Shown here in pieces: positions 7,010 through 16,793 of a stretch of DNA of 64,000 nucleotides; the first letter of the stretch is position 1, and each line of letters starts with the position of its first letter. Origin of the DNA: Zhongshania aquatica (GTDB taxonomy: Bacteria > Pseudomonadota > Gammaproteobacteria > Pseudomonadales > Spongiibacteraceae); the NCBI RefSeq assembly GCF_027257955.1, contig NZ_JANZNQ010000002.1, positions 186,001 through 250,000 of the forward strand. The letters run 5' to 3'. The position numbers and the translations under genes were made by a program. The notes beneath the pieces were generated by a model, which worked only from the letters and a program-made list of their open reading frames with translations, was not told where the DNA came from and ran no database searches.

Positions 7010-9670
7010 GTGATTAAAAAAATTCTTCTAGGCTTAAGCCTACTCATACTGCTAGTCCTTGTGACCCTAAGTATTAGCGTGATACAACCCCATTTACTAC
7101 GCGGACTAATCGGCAGCGGCGCGCAACGCTTTGCCGGTCTCGATGTCGACATTATCGACATTCAGTCGCATATGAATCCGCTACGCTTCGAAATTAGCGG
7201 TTTGCAGGTAAGTAACCCAGAGTGGCCACGCCCCGAATTACTCTCGCTTGGCGATATCACCATTGCATTAATCCAAAGCCCATTTGGCGACAAACCCTTT
7301 TGGCAATTAAGCGCAAAAAAATTAAGTATCAACGTAGAACAAAACGAGGACGGCGAGCTTAATTGGATAAGTGGCAAGTTGAAGACTGATCCAAATAACG
7401 ATGTCCCCGACGAAATAAGTGATGGGCCGCTCCTACCGGGCGACTTTAATTTTGATCATATCGAGATAAAAGAAGTCGCCCTACAATGGCGCAACAAGAA
7501 AGGCGAAGAGACCCGAATATTTCTTCCCGAGGTGCGGGCGGAGCGCATCGAAGCAGGCAATGGTGATTTCTATATCGGTCTCGACTACCTAGAACAGCAT
7601 GTCGAGCTCAGCAGCGCCATTACGCTTTTTGATCCTCAAAAAGGCATATTGGGCTACGACCTTTCATTCCATCACGAAGACTTGGACATAAAAAGCAAAG
7701 GGCAATTAGTTCTCAGCCCCAATTTGGATGGCAGCACCCTCTCCGTTGACATCGACCTTCGCAGTGCAGACGCGCTGGCCAAGTTGGCAAATACCGACAT
7801 CCCCAAGCTACCCATCACCAAACTGTCGGCGAAGATTGCTATTACCCCAAACTATGAACTCAGCGATATCGTCCTACAGCTCAACGACAGTAAGATTCAG
7901 GGTGATCTAAACATAAATGCTGAAAGCTCGGCGGTAAATGGCAATTTGCGTTCAGCTGCTGTGGATATCGACAGTTTATTACCTCCATCGTCAGAGGCAT
8001 CGGAAAGCGCGCCAAGCAATACGCCACCCGCAGTCACAGTGGACAATAAAGAAGCCGAGATGGATTGGGCCTGGCTAGATGACACCGATGTGCAACTCAA
8101 ACTCACCGTGGATGAACTGAGTGCTCAGGGCTGGCAACTAAGTGGGATTAAATCAACTATCGCGATAAAGAAAGCCATTGCGCTTAAGTTGAGCGCGACA
8201 CAAATTTCAGAATTAGCAACGAAGCGAGATATCAAGGACTTCACCGCCGACCTGTCCCTAACGCCACTAGCAGTAAAGACCACCGGCAGCGACGTTAAGG
8301 TTTCACTGAAAACCACCCAGCATGGCATTACCGCGGAAACCACCGGCAAGGTCAATCTTAATGGTGTAGCAGGAACAGAGCTGCAATTAAATGCTCAAGC
8401 AGAAAGCAGCCAAGCCATTTGGACTGTCGCCCAGCTTCCTTGGCAGGAGGCCGGCGCTTTCTCCATAGATGCGGCGATAAAAACCACCGCGAACAGCTAC
8501 TCCATTAAAGGAAATAGCGCGCTCGGCGAACAAAGCACTGACGTAGACCTACACTTTAACCCTGCTGCCAGCGCCACAGAAATCGCCAGTCTGAAGGGCA
8601 GCATTTCACTTAGAAAAATTGACCTTGCTTTTCTTAACCCAGTAGCCAGCGATGAAAAGCCGGTAGAAGATAAACCGACCCCAAAGTCATCTAAGCAAAA
8701 ACTGATTAGCAATGATCCCATCGCGCTCGATGTACTCAAAACCGTAAACGCAGAACTGCAAATCCAGCTAGAGGACATAGACACTGGCTACAATCTCATC
8801 CGCAAAGCCAAGCTCAAGCCCACCTTGAAGAACGGTCTACTCAAACTAAAAGACACAACGATTAACTTCGACGGTGGCGAAGCCAAGATTGCGCTCAAGC
8901 TAGACACCAGTCAAACCACACCGACGCTAGACCTTAGATTCAGTGTCGATGCCGAAGATTATGGCAAACTAGGGCTAAATAAAGCAGCGGGGATCGATAA
9001 CGGCGCGGGGCGCATCCGCCTTGATGCCGACAGCAAAGGCGGCACACCCCATCAGCTCGCTTCGAACATGAATGCCAACCTAGATATGAAAATCACCAAC
9101 CTCGTAGCACAGGGCAATGCGCTGAATCTAATTGGCTCAGACGTACTAAGCGAAACGATCGACAAACTCAATCCGTTTTCAGAAAAGAAAACAAGAACCG
9201 ACATCGAGTGCATCGCGGTGCATTTTAAAGGCACTAACGGTAAGTTTTTCAGCGACGACGGTATCGCGCTAGAAACAGAACAAACCAAGATAATAGGCAC
9301 GGGCAATATTGATATTGGCAAAGAGGAACTACTACTTGGTGTCTCGCCGATTGCACGCACCGGCGTAGGAATAAATGTTGGCGCAGCTGCCGGGCTCGTG
9401 CGCCTAGGCGGCACATTTAGCAAACCGAAAATTGTGGCTGACCCGTCAGGTATGTTTACCTCGGGTTTATCTACCGGTGCAGCGATATACACTGGCGGTT
9501 TATCATTACTAGCGCAGGGCTTGATCAAACGCGCCATCTACTCTGGCAGCGCCTGTGACGGAGATATCGATGAGATTCCAACGGTAGAAGAGTTGCCAGA
9601 CGAGATTTTAAATCCGGTAGCACCACCGATAGACGGCGCGGAACCCGCAACCACCGCAGCTATTCAATAA
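7010..9670 (+). CDS. AsmA-family inner-membrane protein
   Basis: An 886-residue envelope protein with one N-terminal membrane anchor (about 4-25, LLGLSLLILLVLVTLSIS) and a large periplasmic beta-rich body. The N-terminal AsmA-like region (IIDIQSHMNPLRFEISGLQV) and the C-terminal AsmA domain (about 590-830, ending in the PIARTGVGINVG and VRLGGTFSKPKIVADP segments) are typical of the AsmA/YhdP superfamily. Members are thought to bridge the membranes and move lipids to the outer membrane. A low-complexity Pro/Lys stretch lies near residue 550. It ends 12 bases from the convergent methyltransferase gene. Confidence 0.88.
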   Translation: MIKKILLGLSLLILLVLVTLSISVIQPHLLRGLIGSGAQRFAGLDVDIIDIQSHMNPLRFEISGLQVSNPEWPRPELLSLGDITIALIQSPFGDKPFWQLSAKKLSINVEQNEDGELNWISGKLKTDPNNDVPDEISDGPLLPGDFNFDHIEIKEVALQWRNKKGEETRIFLPEVRAERIEAGNGDFYIGLDYLEQHVELSSAITLFDPQKGILGYDLSFHHEDLDIKSKGQLVLSPNLDGSTLSVDIDLRSADALAKLANTDIPKLPITKLSAKIAITPNYELSDIVLQLNDSKIQGDLNINAESSAVNGNLRSAAVDIDSLLPPSSEASESAPSNTPPAVTVDNKEAEMDWAWLDDTDVQLKLTVDELSAQGWQLSGIKSTIAIKKAIALKLSATQISELATKRDIKDFTADLSLTPLAVKTTGSDVKVSLKTTQHGITAETTGKVNLNGVAGTELQLNAQAESSQAIWTVAQLPWQEAGAFSIDAAIKTTANSYSIKGNSALGEQSTDVDLHFNPAASATEIASLKGSISLRKIDLAFLNPVASDEKPVEDKPTPKSSKQKLISNDPIALDVLKTVNAELQIQLEDIDTGYNLIRKAKLKPTLKNGLLKLKDTTINFDGGEAKIALKLDTSQTTPTLDLRFSVDAEDYGKLGLNKAAGIDNGAGRIRLDADSKGGTPHQLASNMNANLDMKITNLVAQGNALNLIGSDVLSETIDKLNPFSEKKTRTDIECIAVHFKGTNGKFFSDDGIALETEQTKIIGTGNIDIGKEELLLGVSPIARTGVGINVGAAAGLVRLGGTFSKPKIVADPSGMFTSGLSTGAAIYTGGLSLLAQGLIKRAIYSGSACDGDIDEIPTVEELPDEILNPVAPPIDGAEPATTAAIQ

Positions 9671-9682
9671 ATAGTAAGACAA

Positions 9683-10759
9683 CTACTTTTGCAGTTGTAC
9701 GACCTTAAAACCATCGTATTCGACTAACACCTCGCTAGTGCTAAATAGGCCGAGGGCTTTGCGCTCAAGAGGAATGAACTGATTCACCACAAACAATGCC
9801 CTGCCCTGATTGGCTAGCAAGCGGTGGGCAGCAGCAAGAAACCGATCCGTCAGCGAACCAGAAACCGCAAAACCTTGGTGAAATGGCGGATTACACAACA
9901 CCACGTCCACCGGCCCAATTAAACCCGCAGCGCAGTCTGCCAATACCACTTCTGCATTTAAACCGTATGTATCGCAGTTTTTTCGAGCAGCTAACAAAGC
10001 GGTTGCATTGTTATCTGTCAGCAACCAAGTCGCACTGGGCAGCTGCTGGGCCGCCATGACCGTAATGTAACCATAGCCACAGCCTAGGTCAGCGACGGTA
10101 AGCGGCGTATTGCTAGAGGCCCCTAAGAATCTCGGCAATTGTCCTATTAATAAAGCACTGCCGCGATCCTGTTTCTGCCAGCCAAAAACACCCGGCTTGG
10201 AAAACAAACTCGGTGCCTGAGCAATCTCTTGAATCTGGGTGTAATCACTATCAGGCAATTTCTCCGTCGGCTGGCTGGCCTTCGTCAAGGTCGCAATATA
10301 GGCGCTACCGTCGTGTTTTTTGATCTCTGCGCTCGCCCCGACCAAGGCCGCGGCTTTTTTCGCGTAATTATGGAGACCATCATTTTTATGACCGGCCAAC
10401 ACCAATTGCCCCCCGAGCGGCAGAGCAGACAGCGCTTGATTTATCAGATAGTGAACCAGCGCCTTTTCCTTCGACACGCGATAACACACTGTTTTCGGCG
10501 CACTCAACGCCGCTGAAGTATCGAAATCACTAAGCTCAGTAATGAAACCCGCCACACGCAATTGACCGGCAATATCACAGCGATTGGTAAAACACTGCCA
10601 GTCATTCAGGGATGCCGGCATTGGCAGATCAGCGATATGCTCGTCGGCAAACCACCACACAGGCGCGACCATATTGGCAAACTGGCGGTAAAGCGCAACT
10701 AGTGCCGTATCCGCGGTGGCAGCACCTTTTTGACCGGAGCTATTAGACTGCTTACTCAT
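9683..10759 (-). CDS. rsmC: 16S rRNA guanine-N2 methyltransferase (RsmC/RlmG family)
   Basis: A two-domain methyltransferase of the RsmC/RlmG group, which methylate guanine N2 in 16S (G1207) or 23S (G1835) rRNA. The N-terminal half is a degenerate methyltransferase-like domain for RNA binding. The C-terminal half holds the SAM loop DLGCGYGYI and the catalytic CNPPFHQGF. Length is 358 residues, against about 343 for RsmC. The C-terminal region is closer to RsmC in my judgement, but RlmG cannot be excluded. It is convergent with the AsmA gene. Confidence 0.85.
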   Translation of the reverse strand: MSKQSNSSGQKGAATADTALVALYRQFANMVAPVWWFADEHIADLPMPASLNDWQCFTNRCDIAGQLRVAGFITELSDFDTSAALSAPKTVCYRVSKEKALVHYLINQALSALPLGGQLVLAGHKNDGLHNYAKKAAALVGASAEIKKHDGSAYIATLTKASQPTEKLPDSDYTQIQEIAQAPSLFSKPGVFGWQKQDRGSALLIGQLPRFLGASSNTPLTVADLGCGYGYITVMAAQQLPSATWLLTDNNATALLAARKNCDTYGLNAEVVLADCAAGLIGPVDVVLCNPPFHQGFAVSGSLTDRFLAAAHRLLANQGRALFVVNQFIPLERKALGLFSTSEVLVEYDGFKVVQLQK

Positions 10760-10819
10760 ATAATCCGTTTCCGCTTAACACCCGCTATGACTGATAAAAT
10801 CTTTTTATTCGAGCTTGAG

Positions 10820-11581
10820 CTAGACACTGGCAACCTCTTCCGGCGTTAAATAACGGTACTCACCTTCCGCCAAATCCAAATCCAAACTGATGTCGCCGAT
10901 AGCCTCCCGGTGAAGACGAGTAACTAAATTACCTTCGGCGCCGAACATCCGTTTGACCTGATGATAGCGTCCCTCACAAATTTTAAGTCGCGCTGTGTGT
11001 TCGTCTACTAATGTTAATTCGGCGGGAAGGGTTCGCGCCTTGTCATCTTTCAAGAATACACCACGGGCAAAATGCACTTGGCTGCGCTCTAAAATGGGGT
11101 CTGCTGTTTCAACGTAATAGGTTTTCCAGCATTGACGTTGGGGTGAGGTTACCGCGTGAGACCATGCTCCGTCGTCGGTTAGTAACACCAGGCCTGTCGT
11201 ATCAATATCCAAGCGTCCCGCCACATGTAAACGTTCCGGGTTATCCTCGTCAAGCAGATCTAAAACCGTCGAATGACGGCGATCACGGGCAGCGCACACA
11301 TAGCCTTGGGGTTTGTTCAGCATGATGTAACGTGGTAACGCAGGGCGTAATGATGCGCCCTGCAAGGTGACATTCGCTTCGGTAGAGACCAGAAAGCTAA
11401 CGTCCCTGACTACTTGTTCATCGACGCAGATACCACCGGCCTTAATCAGTTTTTTTGCATCACTGCGGGAGTAATCCGTCACGCTCGACAAATAACGATC
11501 AAGACGAATACTTTTGCTTGAGTTGTTCACAAATAGGGAATATCCAATAACAGTAGCGCTATTGTCAGTTAACTCCTCCAT
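10820..11581 (-). CDS. rsuA: 16S rRNA pseudouridine(516) synthase
   Basis: Makes pseudouridine 516 in 16S rRNA. An N-terminal S4 RNA-binding domain (RLDRYLSSVTDYSRSDAKKLIKAG) is followed by the synthase domain with the catalytic Asp in GRLDIDTTGLVLLTDDG and the RsuA-typical EGRYHQVKRMF. The C-terminal GEYRYLTPEEVASV closely matches the enterobacterial protein. The start is uncertain: the frame reaches a GTG at 11611, but that lies inside the terminator of the upstream gene. ATG 11581 or GTG 11530 are better choices, and a GGAGGAG stretch at about 11570 fits neither cleanly. Confidence 0.92.
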   Translation of the reverse strand: MEELTDNSATVIGYSLFVNNSSKSIRLDRYLSSVTDYSRSDAKKLIKAGGICVDEQVVRDVSFLVSTEANVTLQGASLRPALPRYIMLNKPQGYVCAARDRRHSTVLDLLDEDNPERLHVAGRLDIDTTGLVLLTDDGAWSHAVTSPQRQCWKTYYVETADPILERSQVHFARGVFLKDDKARTLPAELTLVDEHTARLKICEGRYHQVKRMFGAEGNLVTRLHREAIGDISLDLDLAEGEYRYLTPEEVASV

Positions 11582-11598
11582 CTCATCAAGCAGGCAAT

Positions 11599-11625
11599 AA
11601 AAAAGGGCCACAATGGGCCCCTTTC
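11599..11625 (-). terminator. Rho-independent terminator of the Ala/Lys/Glu-rich gene
   Basis: Read on the minus strand, AAAGGGGCC pairs with GGCCCTTT (one bulge) and is followed by six T. It lies 23 bases after the stop of the coiled-coil protein gene. Confidence 0.8.
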
Positions 11626-11647
11626 CTAAAACGAGTTGACGTCATTT

Positions 11648-12127
11648 TTACTGAGCGTCGGCACCCGCTTCAACATTTGCATTAATTTTGATATTGGTCA
11701 GGCTACGCAAAGCTGCTTTCTTCTCTTCCATTGATGCTTCTGCTTTCGCTTTAGCTTCTGCGCGCTCTTGAGCACGGGCTTCTGCGTCGGCTTTGGCCTT
11801 GGCGTCACGCTCAGCTTTAGCCGCTTCTCTTTCCGCCTTTTCAGCTTCAGCCTTCGCCTTCATTTCGTCGCGTTTAGCTTGTGCTTCAGCTTTTTTCTGT
11901 TCAGCGTCAGCTTTCATCGCTTCACCTTTGGCTTCTGCTTTTGCCTTCGCCGCAGCTGCTTTCTCGTCGATATTAGTATCAACACTCACATTAGCTTCTG
12001 CTTTGGCTTCTGACTTAGAACTGTCGCCACCGAAACCAATACGGCTCAAAAAGCTACCTTCAGCAGCCATAACGCTGCTACTCAAACCCACTAATGTTGC
12101 TGCAATTACGATGTCTTTCATTTTCAT
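11648..12127 (-). CDS. Exported Ala/Lys/Glu-rich coiled-coil protein
   Basis: A 159-residue protein with an N-terminal signal peptide (MKMKDIVIAATLVGLSSSVMA, likely cut before AEGS). After a short acidic linker comes about 100 residues made almost only of Ala, Lys, Glu, Arg and Asp in an EAKAKAEA-like pattern, which should form a long charged helix or coiled coil. The frame extends upstream to 12256, but ATG 12127 has GGGATA at proper spacing and begins the signal peptide. No catalytic motif is seen. It may be a periplasmic structural or TolA-like spacer; the function is unknown. Confidence 0.85.
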   Translation of the reverse strand: MKMKDIVIAATLVGLSSSVMAAEGSFLSRIGFGGDSSKSEAKAEANVSVDTNIDEKAAAAKAKAEAKGEAMKADAEQKKAEAQAKRDEMKAKAEAEKAEREAAKAERDAKAKADAEARAQERAEAKAKAEASMEEKKAALRSLTNIKINANVEAGADAQ

Positions 12128-12284
12128 GATGTTATATCCCCGTTTGATTTGTTTTGTTGTGCTTTTATGTGCTTCCCATTGTAGGGAAGCACGGCAGTGT
12201 GACAAGTATTGAATCCCGTAATTTTCACCACAACTAATTTCAGATATTGTGGTCACGTTCAGCTTAGAGTCAGCTTTTATTCTT

Positions 12285-13871
12285 CTAGTGTTCTCGGGTT
12301 GCTCTAAAGCGCACTTCCGGATGACGCTCCTCAGTGAGCGCCAAGTTAACCCGTGTTGGCGCCAAATAAGTTAAATGTCCCCCGCCATCCAAGGCGAGGT
12401 TTTCAGCGCACTTACGCTTGAATTCTTCGAATTTCTTCGGATCATCACAATCCACCCAGCGAGCGGTATACACATTTATGGGCTCATACAGGGCTTCAAC
12501 CTTGTACTCATCTTTTAACCGATAGGCGACAACATCAAACTGCAGTGTACCCACGGCCCCCACAATCAAATCGCTATTGCGCTGGGGCATAAACACCTGA
12601 GTAGAGCCCTCTTCAGATAACTGCTGTAAGCCCTTCTGTAACTGCTTAGACTTTAACGGGTCACGCAAACGAATACGCCGAAACAATTCTGGTGCAAAGT
12701 GAGGAATACCCGTAAATTTAAGGTCTTCACCCTCAGTAAACGTATCCCCAATCTGGATGGTACCGTGATTATGTAAACCAATAATATCGCCAGAAACCGC
12801 CTCGTCTAGAAGCTCGCGATCACCAGCAAGAAAACTCACCGCATCGGCAATTTTAATATCCTTACCAATACGCACATGACGCATTTTCATGCCCTTGCGA
12901 TAGGTACCAGAGCAAACCCGCATAAAGGCAATACGGTCACGGTGCTTTGGATCCATATTCGCCTGTATTTTAAAGATAAAGCCGGCAAAGGCGTCTTCTT
13001 TAGCATCAACTTCGCGCTGATCCGTCTCTCGATTCAAGGGCGCTGGCGCCCAATCTACAAAGCCGTCCAACATTTCCCGAACACCAAAATTAGACAATGC
13101 GGTACCAAAAAAGACCGGCGTGAGCTTGCCCATTAAATAATCCTCAAGATTAAATTCGTGGCTAGCACCGCGCACCAAATCAATTTCTTCAAGATAGTTT
13201 TCATATTCATCATCGAGCAGCTTTTTAGCCTCAGCACTTTCCAAACCCTGGATTTGGATATCCGCCGCGATTACCGAACCCTTACCGGGCTCAAACACAT
13301 GAATAACATCGGTGTACAAATTGTATACACCTTTAAAATCACGCCCCATACCGATCGGCCAGTTAATCGGCGCAGCGGCGATACCTAGAACACTCTCGAC
13401 CTCGTCAAGTAATTCAATGGGATCGCGAATATCCCTATCCATTTTATTAATAAAGCTGAGGATCGGCGTGTCGCGCAAACGGCAGACATTCATTAGCTTG
13501 ATAGTACGATCTTCGACGCCTTTAGCACCGTCAATAATCATTAACGCGGAATCAACCGCCGTCAGAGTACGATATGTATCTTCCGAGAAGTCTTCGTGGC
13601 CAGGTGTATCTAACAAGTTAACAATACGGTCTTTATACGGAAACTGCATAACTGAGGAAGTGACCGAAATACCCCGTTCTTTCTCCAGGCTCATCCAGTC
13701 AGAAGTCGCCGCTCGGTCATTTTTCTTTCCTTTAACCGTTCCCGCCACCTGAATCAACTGCCCAAGCAGGATCAACTTTTCAGTTATCGTCGTTTTACCG
13801 GCATCGGGGTGGGAGATAATCGCAAAGGTTCGGCGCTTAGCGATTTCCTTCTTTAAATGTGGATTCAACAT
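12285..13871 (-). CDS. prfC: Peptide chain release factor 3
   Basis: GTPase that recycles RF1/RF2 from the ribosome after termination. GTP-binding motifs are SHPDAGKTT (P-loop), the switch region with [13 protein letters not shown] and NKMDRD. Elongation-factor-like domain II and the RF3 C-terminal domain follow. ATG 13871 ([16 protein letters not shown]) gives 528 residues, almost the length of the E. coli protein; the in-frame extension to 13937 lacks conservation. It stands alone after a roughly 300-base non-coding gap shared with rhlE, which is divergent. Confidence 0.96.
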   Translation of the reverse strand: MLNPHLKKEIAKRRTFAIISHPDAGKTTITEKLILLGQLIQVAGTVKGKKNDRAATSDWMSLEKERGISVTSSVMQFPYKDRIVNLLDTPGHEDFSEDTYRTLTAVDSALMIIDGAKGVEDRTIKLMNVCRLRDTPILSFINKMDRDIRDPIELLDEVESVLGIAAAPINWPIGMGRDFKGVYNLYTDVIHVFEPGKGSVIAADIQIQGLESAEAKKLLDDEYENYLEEIDLVRGASHEFNLEDYLMGKLTPVFFGTALSNFGVREMLDGFVDWAPAPLNRETDQREVDAKEDAFAGFIFKIQANMDPKHRDRIAFMRVCSGTYRKGMKMRHVRIGKDIKIADAVSFLAGDRELLDEAVSGDIIGLHNHGTIQIGDTFTEGEDLKFTGIPHFAPELFRRIRLRDPLKSKQLQKGLQQLSEEGSTQVFMPQRNSDLIVGAVGTLQFDVVAYRLKDEYKVEALYEPINVYTARWVDCDDPKKFEEFKRKCAENLALDGGGHLTYLAPTRVNLALTEERHPEVRFRATREH

Positions 13872-14169
13872 CTGTATGGGTCTTTTGGCCTGAGGATTTC
13901 TAATAACGCTCGACGATATTCCTGCCAGAGCAAACACGATGCGCGAGTTTAAATGACTTGGCGCTTATTTTCACTGCAATTAGTCACGACCCCACCAATC
14001 CTTTCTACGCATTGATCGACACCAAACCCGCGTCGTAACTGGTATTGCGCCCTATTCACACACTTCAAGTCTGGCGCCAAAGCCCCTTATCCAGTAAGCT
14101 GCACGCCCGCTGTCACCATGGCAACGACCATCACGCCGCGACATGCGACACTATTGAGAAGATCATTTT

Positions 14170-15486
14170 ATGAGTTTTACCTCCCTGGGCTTATCTGCCC
14201 CGATTTTGGCCGCGGTGGCCGAGCAAGGTTACGACACACCATCTCCAATCCAAGCCCAAGCCATTCCCGCCGTTTTAGAGGGCCGAGATGTTATGGCAGC
14301 GGCACAAACCGGCACCGGCAAAACCGCCGGATTTACACTGCCGATTCTGGAACTATTGTCACGCGGCGAGCGCGCGCAGGCCAACCAAGCCCGGGTATTG
14401 ATTCTTACCCCTACCCGCGAGTTAGCGGCGCAGGTTGGTGAGAGTGTTGCAACCTACGGAAAGCATTTACCACTGCGTTCAGCTGTGGTGTTTGGTGGCG
14501 TTAAAATTAACCCGCAAATGATCAAACTGCGCCGTGGCGTGGACGTACTCGTTGCCACCCCCGGCCGCCTACTGGATTTATACAATCAAAACGCCGTCAA
14601 ATTTAAACAATTAGAAATTTTAGTCTTGGACGAAGCCGACCGCATGCTGGACATGGGCTTTATTCATGACATTCGCAAGATCCTCGCCGTATTACCAAAG
14701 CAGCGTCAGAACCTCATGTTCTCCGCGACCTTCTCTGGTGATATTCGCGAATTGGCCAAGGGCATAGTCAACAATCCAGTAGAGATTTCGGTCAGTCCTG
14801 AAAACACGACCGCGAAAAGCGTGACCCAATGTATTTATCCGGTAGATAAAAGCCAAAAGCCGGGTCTGCTAACCCACTTAATACATAGCAACGATTGGCA
14901 ACAGGTGCTTATATTCTCAAAAACCAAGCATGGCGCTAACCGATTAGCTGCGCACTTAGAGAAAGCCGGTATCGGCGCTGCTGCGATTCATGGCAACAAA
15001 AGCCAAGGCGCACGCACTAAAGCCCTTGCCGATTTTAAAAGCGGTGCGGTTCGGGCATTGGTAGCTACCGATATTGCCGCACGCGGTTTGGATATCGATC
15101 AGCTTCCACAGGTGGTCAATTTCGACCTACCCAATGTGCCAGAGGACTATGTTCACCGTATTGGCCGCACAGGCCGCGCGGGTGCAACAGGCAGCGCCAT
15201 ATCACTGGTATGCTCAGACGACTTCAAATTATTAGCGGATATTGAACGTTTGATTCAAGAGCTGTTGCCACGCGAAACCGTAGCGGGATTCGAACCGACC
15301 CACCCGCTACCGGAGTCACGCCTTAATCAACGTCCTTCACGCAAGCCTCGACCGAACCATAGCGAACACCGCGACGGTCAGCGCCCTGCGGGCAACCCCG
15401 CTAATCGTAGTAACAGAAATAGTCGCCCCAGTGGTAACCGCAGTAGCGCGGGCAATAGAGCGCGGAGCGCACCCAAGGTGTCATAA
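14170..15486 (+). CDS. rhlE: DEAD-box RNA helicase RhlE
   Basis: ATP-dependent RNA helicase linked to ribosome assembly and RNA decay. All family motifs are in order: Q-motif ([11 protein letters not shown]), [24 protein letters not shown], and [10 protein letters not shown]. The start [12 protein letters not shown] is the usual RhlE N-terminus. The C-terminal 60 residues are an Arg/Asn/Ser-rich tail ([16 protein letters not shown]...), typical for RNA contacts. It has its own upstream region of about 230 bases. Confidence 0.95.
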   Translation: MSFTSLGLSAPILAAVAEQGYDTPSPIQAQAIPAVLEGRDVMAAAQTGTGKTAGFTLPILELLSRGERAQANQARVLILTPTRELAAQVGESVATYGKHLPLRSAVVFGGVKINPQMIKLRRGVDVLVATPGRLLDLYNQNAVKFKQLEILVLDEADRMLDMGFIHDIRKILAVLPKQRQNLMFSATFSGDIRELAKGIVNNPVEISVSPENTTAKSVTQCIYPVDKSQKPGLLTHLIHSNDWQQVLIFSKTKHGANRLAAHLEKAGIGAAAIHGNKSQGARTKALADFKSGAVRALVATDIAARGLDIDQLPQVVNFDLPNVPEDYVHRIGRTGRAGATGSAISLVCSDDFKLLADIERLIQELLPRETVAGFEPTHPLPESRLNQRPSRKPRPNHSEHRDGQRPAGNPANRSNRNSRPSGNRSSAGNRARSAPKVS

Positions 15487-15674
15487 GCTTTTCAAAATAC
15501 CATGCGTGAAATATCACTTAGCGGTAAATCACGCATGCCTTATTTATAGAAACATCTGCACGCAAGCTGTCGCACTTTCTATTCAAATTTCATTAAATCC
15601 CTTTCAGACAACAACAGACGCCACTAAAATGCCTATCGGAAAATCGACATATTCGCTGTTTAGGTATTTACACC

Positions 15675-16172
15675 ATGCTTGAAAGAGTTTTTGAACGTAT
15701 CTTGTACTCAGCCCGCTGGGTACTCGCGCCCATTTATCTTGGTCTAAGCTTTGCGTTATTAGCGCTAGCCATCAAATTTTTCCAGGAGCTATTTCACGTT
15801 CTCCCCCATATATTCGAAACATCTGAGATGGACTTAGTGCTGCTAGTTCTCTCTCTCATCGATATATCGTTAGTGGGAGGGCTACTTGTAATGGTGATGT
15901 TTTCGGGCTACGAAAACTTCGTTTCACAGATCGATTTAGACGATACCGACCATAAACTTAACTGGCTTGGAAAACTTGATACCGGCAGCCTTAAAAATAA
16001 AGTTGCCGCCTCTATCGTTGCGATTTCGTCTATTCACTTATTAAAAGTATTTATGAATGCAGATAAAATCGAAAACGAAAAACTGATGTGGTATGTATTG
16101 ATTCATTTAACTTTTGTGATTTCCGCCTTTGCAATGGGTATCTTAGACAAACTAACTAGACATAATCACTGA
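15675..16172 (+). CDS. UPF0114 (YqhA) family membrane protein
   Basis: A 165-residue inner-membrane protein with about four hydrophobic helices: around 14-35, 50-80, 108-126 and 138-158. Conserved family signatures are RYxxW-like residues at the start, [24 protein letters not shown] in the second pair, and AMGILDKL at the end. The biochemical role of the family is not established. It is a single gene between rhlE and a convergent P-loop gene, with no evident operon partner. Confidence 0.88.
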   Translation: MLERVFERILYSARWVLAPIYLGLSFALLALAIKFFQELFHVLPHIFETSEMDLVLLVLSLIDISLVGGLLVMVMFSGYENFVSQIDLDDTDHKLNWLGKLDTGSLKNKVAASIVAISSIHLLKVFMNADKIENEKLMWYVLIHLTFVISAFAMGILDKLTRHNH

Positions 16173-16189
16173 GCAAAATTTAGACCCGC

Positions 16190-16708
16190 TCACCACTCAA
16201 TATCTGCGAGTTCGGCATTTTGGGTCAACATAGTTTTGGGCCCATCGAAATGCTCATAAAACCGCAAATGGGCCGCGTGCGAAAATTCATCATCGCGGCC
16301 AACATACTGCGCAATCCAGCCAAGCAGCATATCTAAATTTTCATCCTGGGCCGCTTTTGAAATGTACTTATGCGGCTCCCAGGGTCGCGCTTGCGCATTG
16401 GCAATACACGCTTCCACCGGCAGATTCATAAATATAATTTGATCGGCGTCTTCAGAGACCAGCCCTAGAAGGTCCGTGTAACACCCTTCGATTACCCAGC
16501 CACCAATCGCCGCGTCGCTACGGATAAACATCTGTAGATGAGTATTTGCGTCAGCAAGCGGCGCCCGCTGGGGTGGTGAAGTCGGTAACCAAGCGAGCGT
16601 ATCTAAATCGAGATGGGCAAGGCCGCGGCTATCTGCCAAGGCGCACGCCAAGGTTGACTTTCCTGAACCGGAGTTACCAAATATAAGGATTTTGTTTGAC
16701 GACATCAT
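16190..16708 (-). CDS. P-loop NTPase, adenylate/shikimate kinase-like
   Basis: A 172-residue protein with a Walker A motif GNSGSGKST near residue 11 and the typical small-kinase order of elements, including HLDLDTLAW and GGWVIEGCY. It resembles FlaR/topology-modulation-like AAA kinases of unknown substrate. GGAGGG stands just before a double ATG. The gene ends convergently with the YqhA-like gene and lies downstream of dbpA. I cannot name the substrate. Confidence 0.82.
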   Translation of the reverse strand: MMSSNKILIFGNSGSGKSTLACALADSRGLAHLDLDTLAWLPTSPPQRAPLADANTHLQMFIRSDAAIGGWVIEGCYTDLLGLVSEDADQIIFMNLPVEACIANAQARPWEPHKYISKAAQDENLDMLLGWIAQYVGRDDEFSHAAHLRFYEHFDGPKTMLTQNAELADIEW

Positions 16709-16793
16709 TCACCCTCCTTCGAACGTATCGCTTTTCTTTTTAAACTGCGGAGTGCCATCAACACGACGTTTGAAGGCATTCCGCAATGACAGA

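Noticed and set aside
9052-9537. Open frame of 161 codons opposite the AsmA-like gene
   Set aside because: Ser/Pro-rich shadow of the C-terminal AsmA domain.
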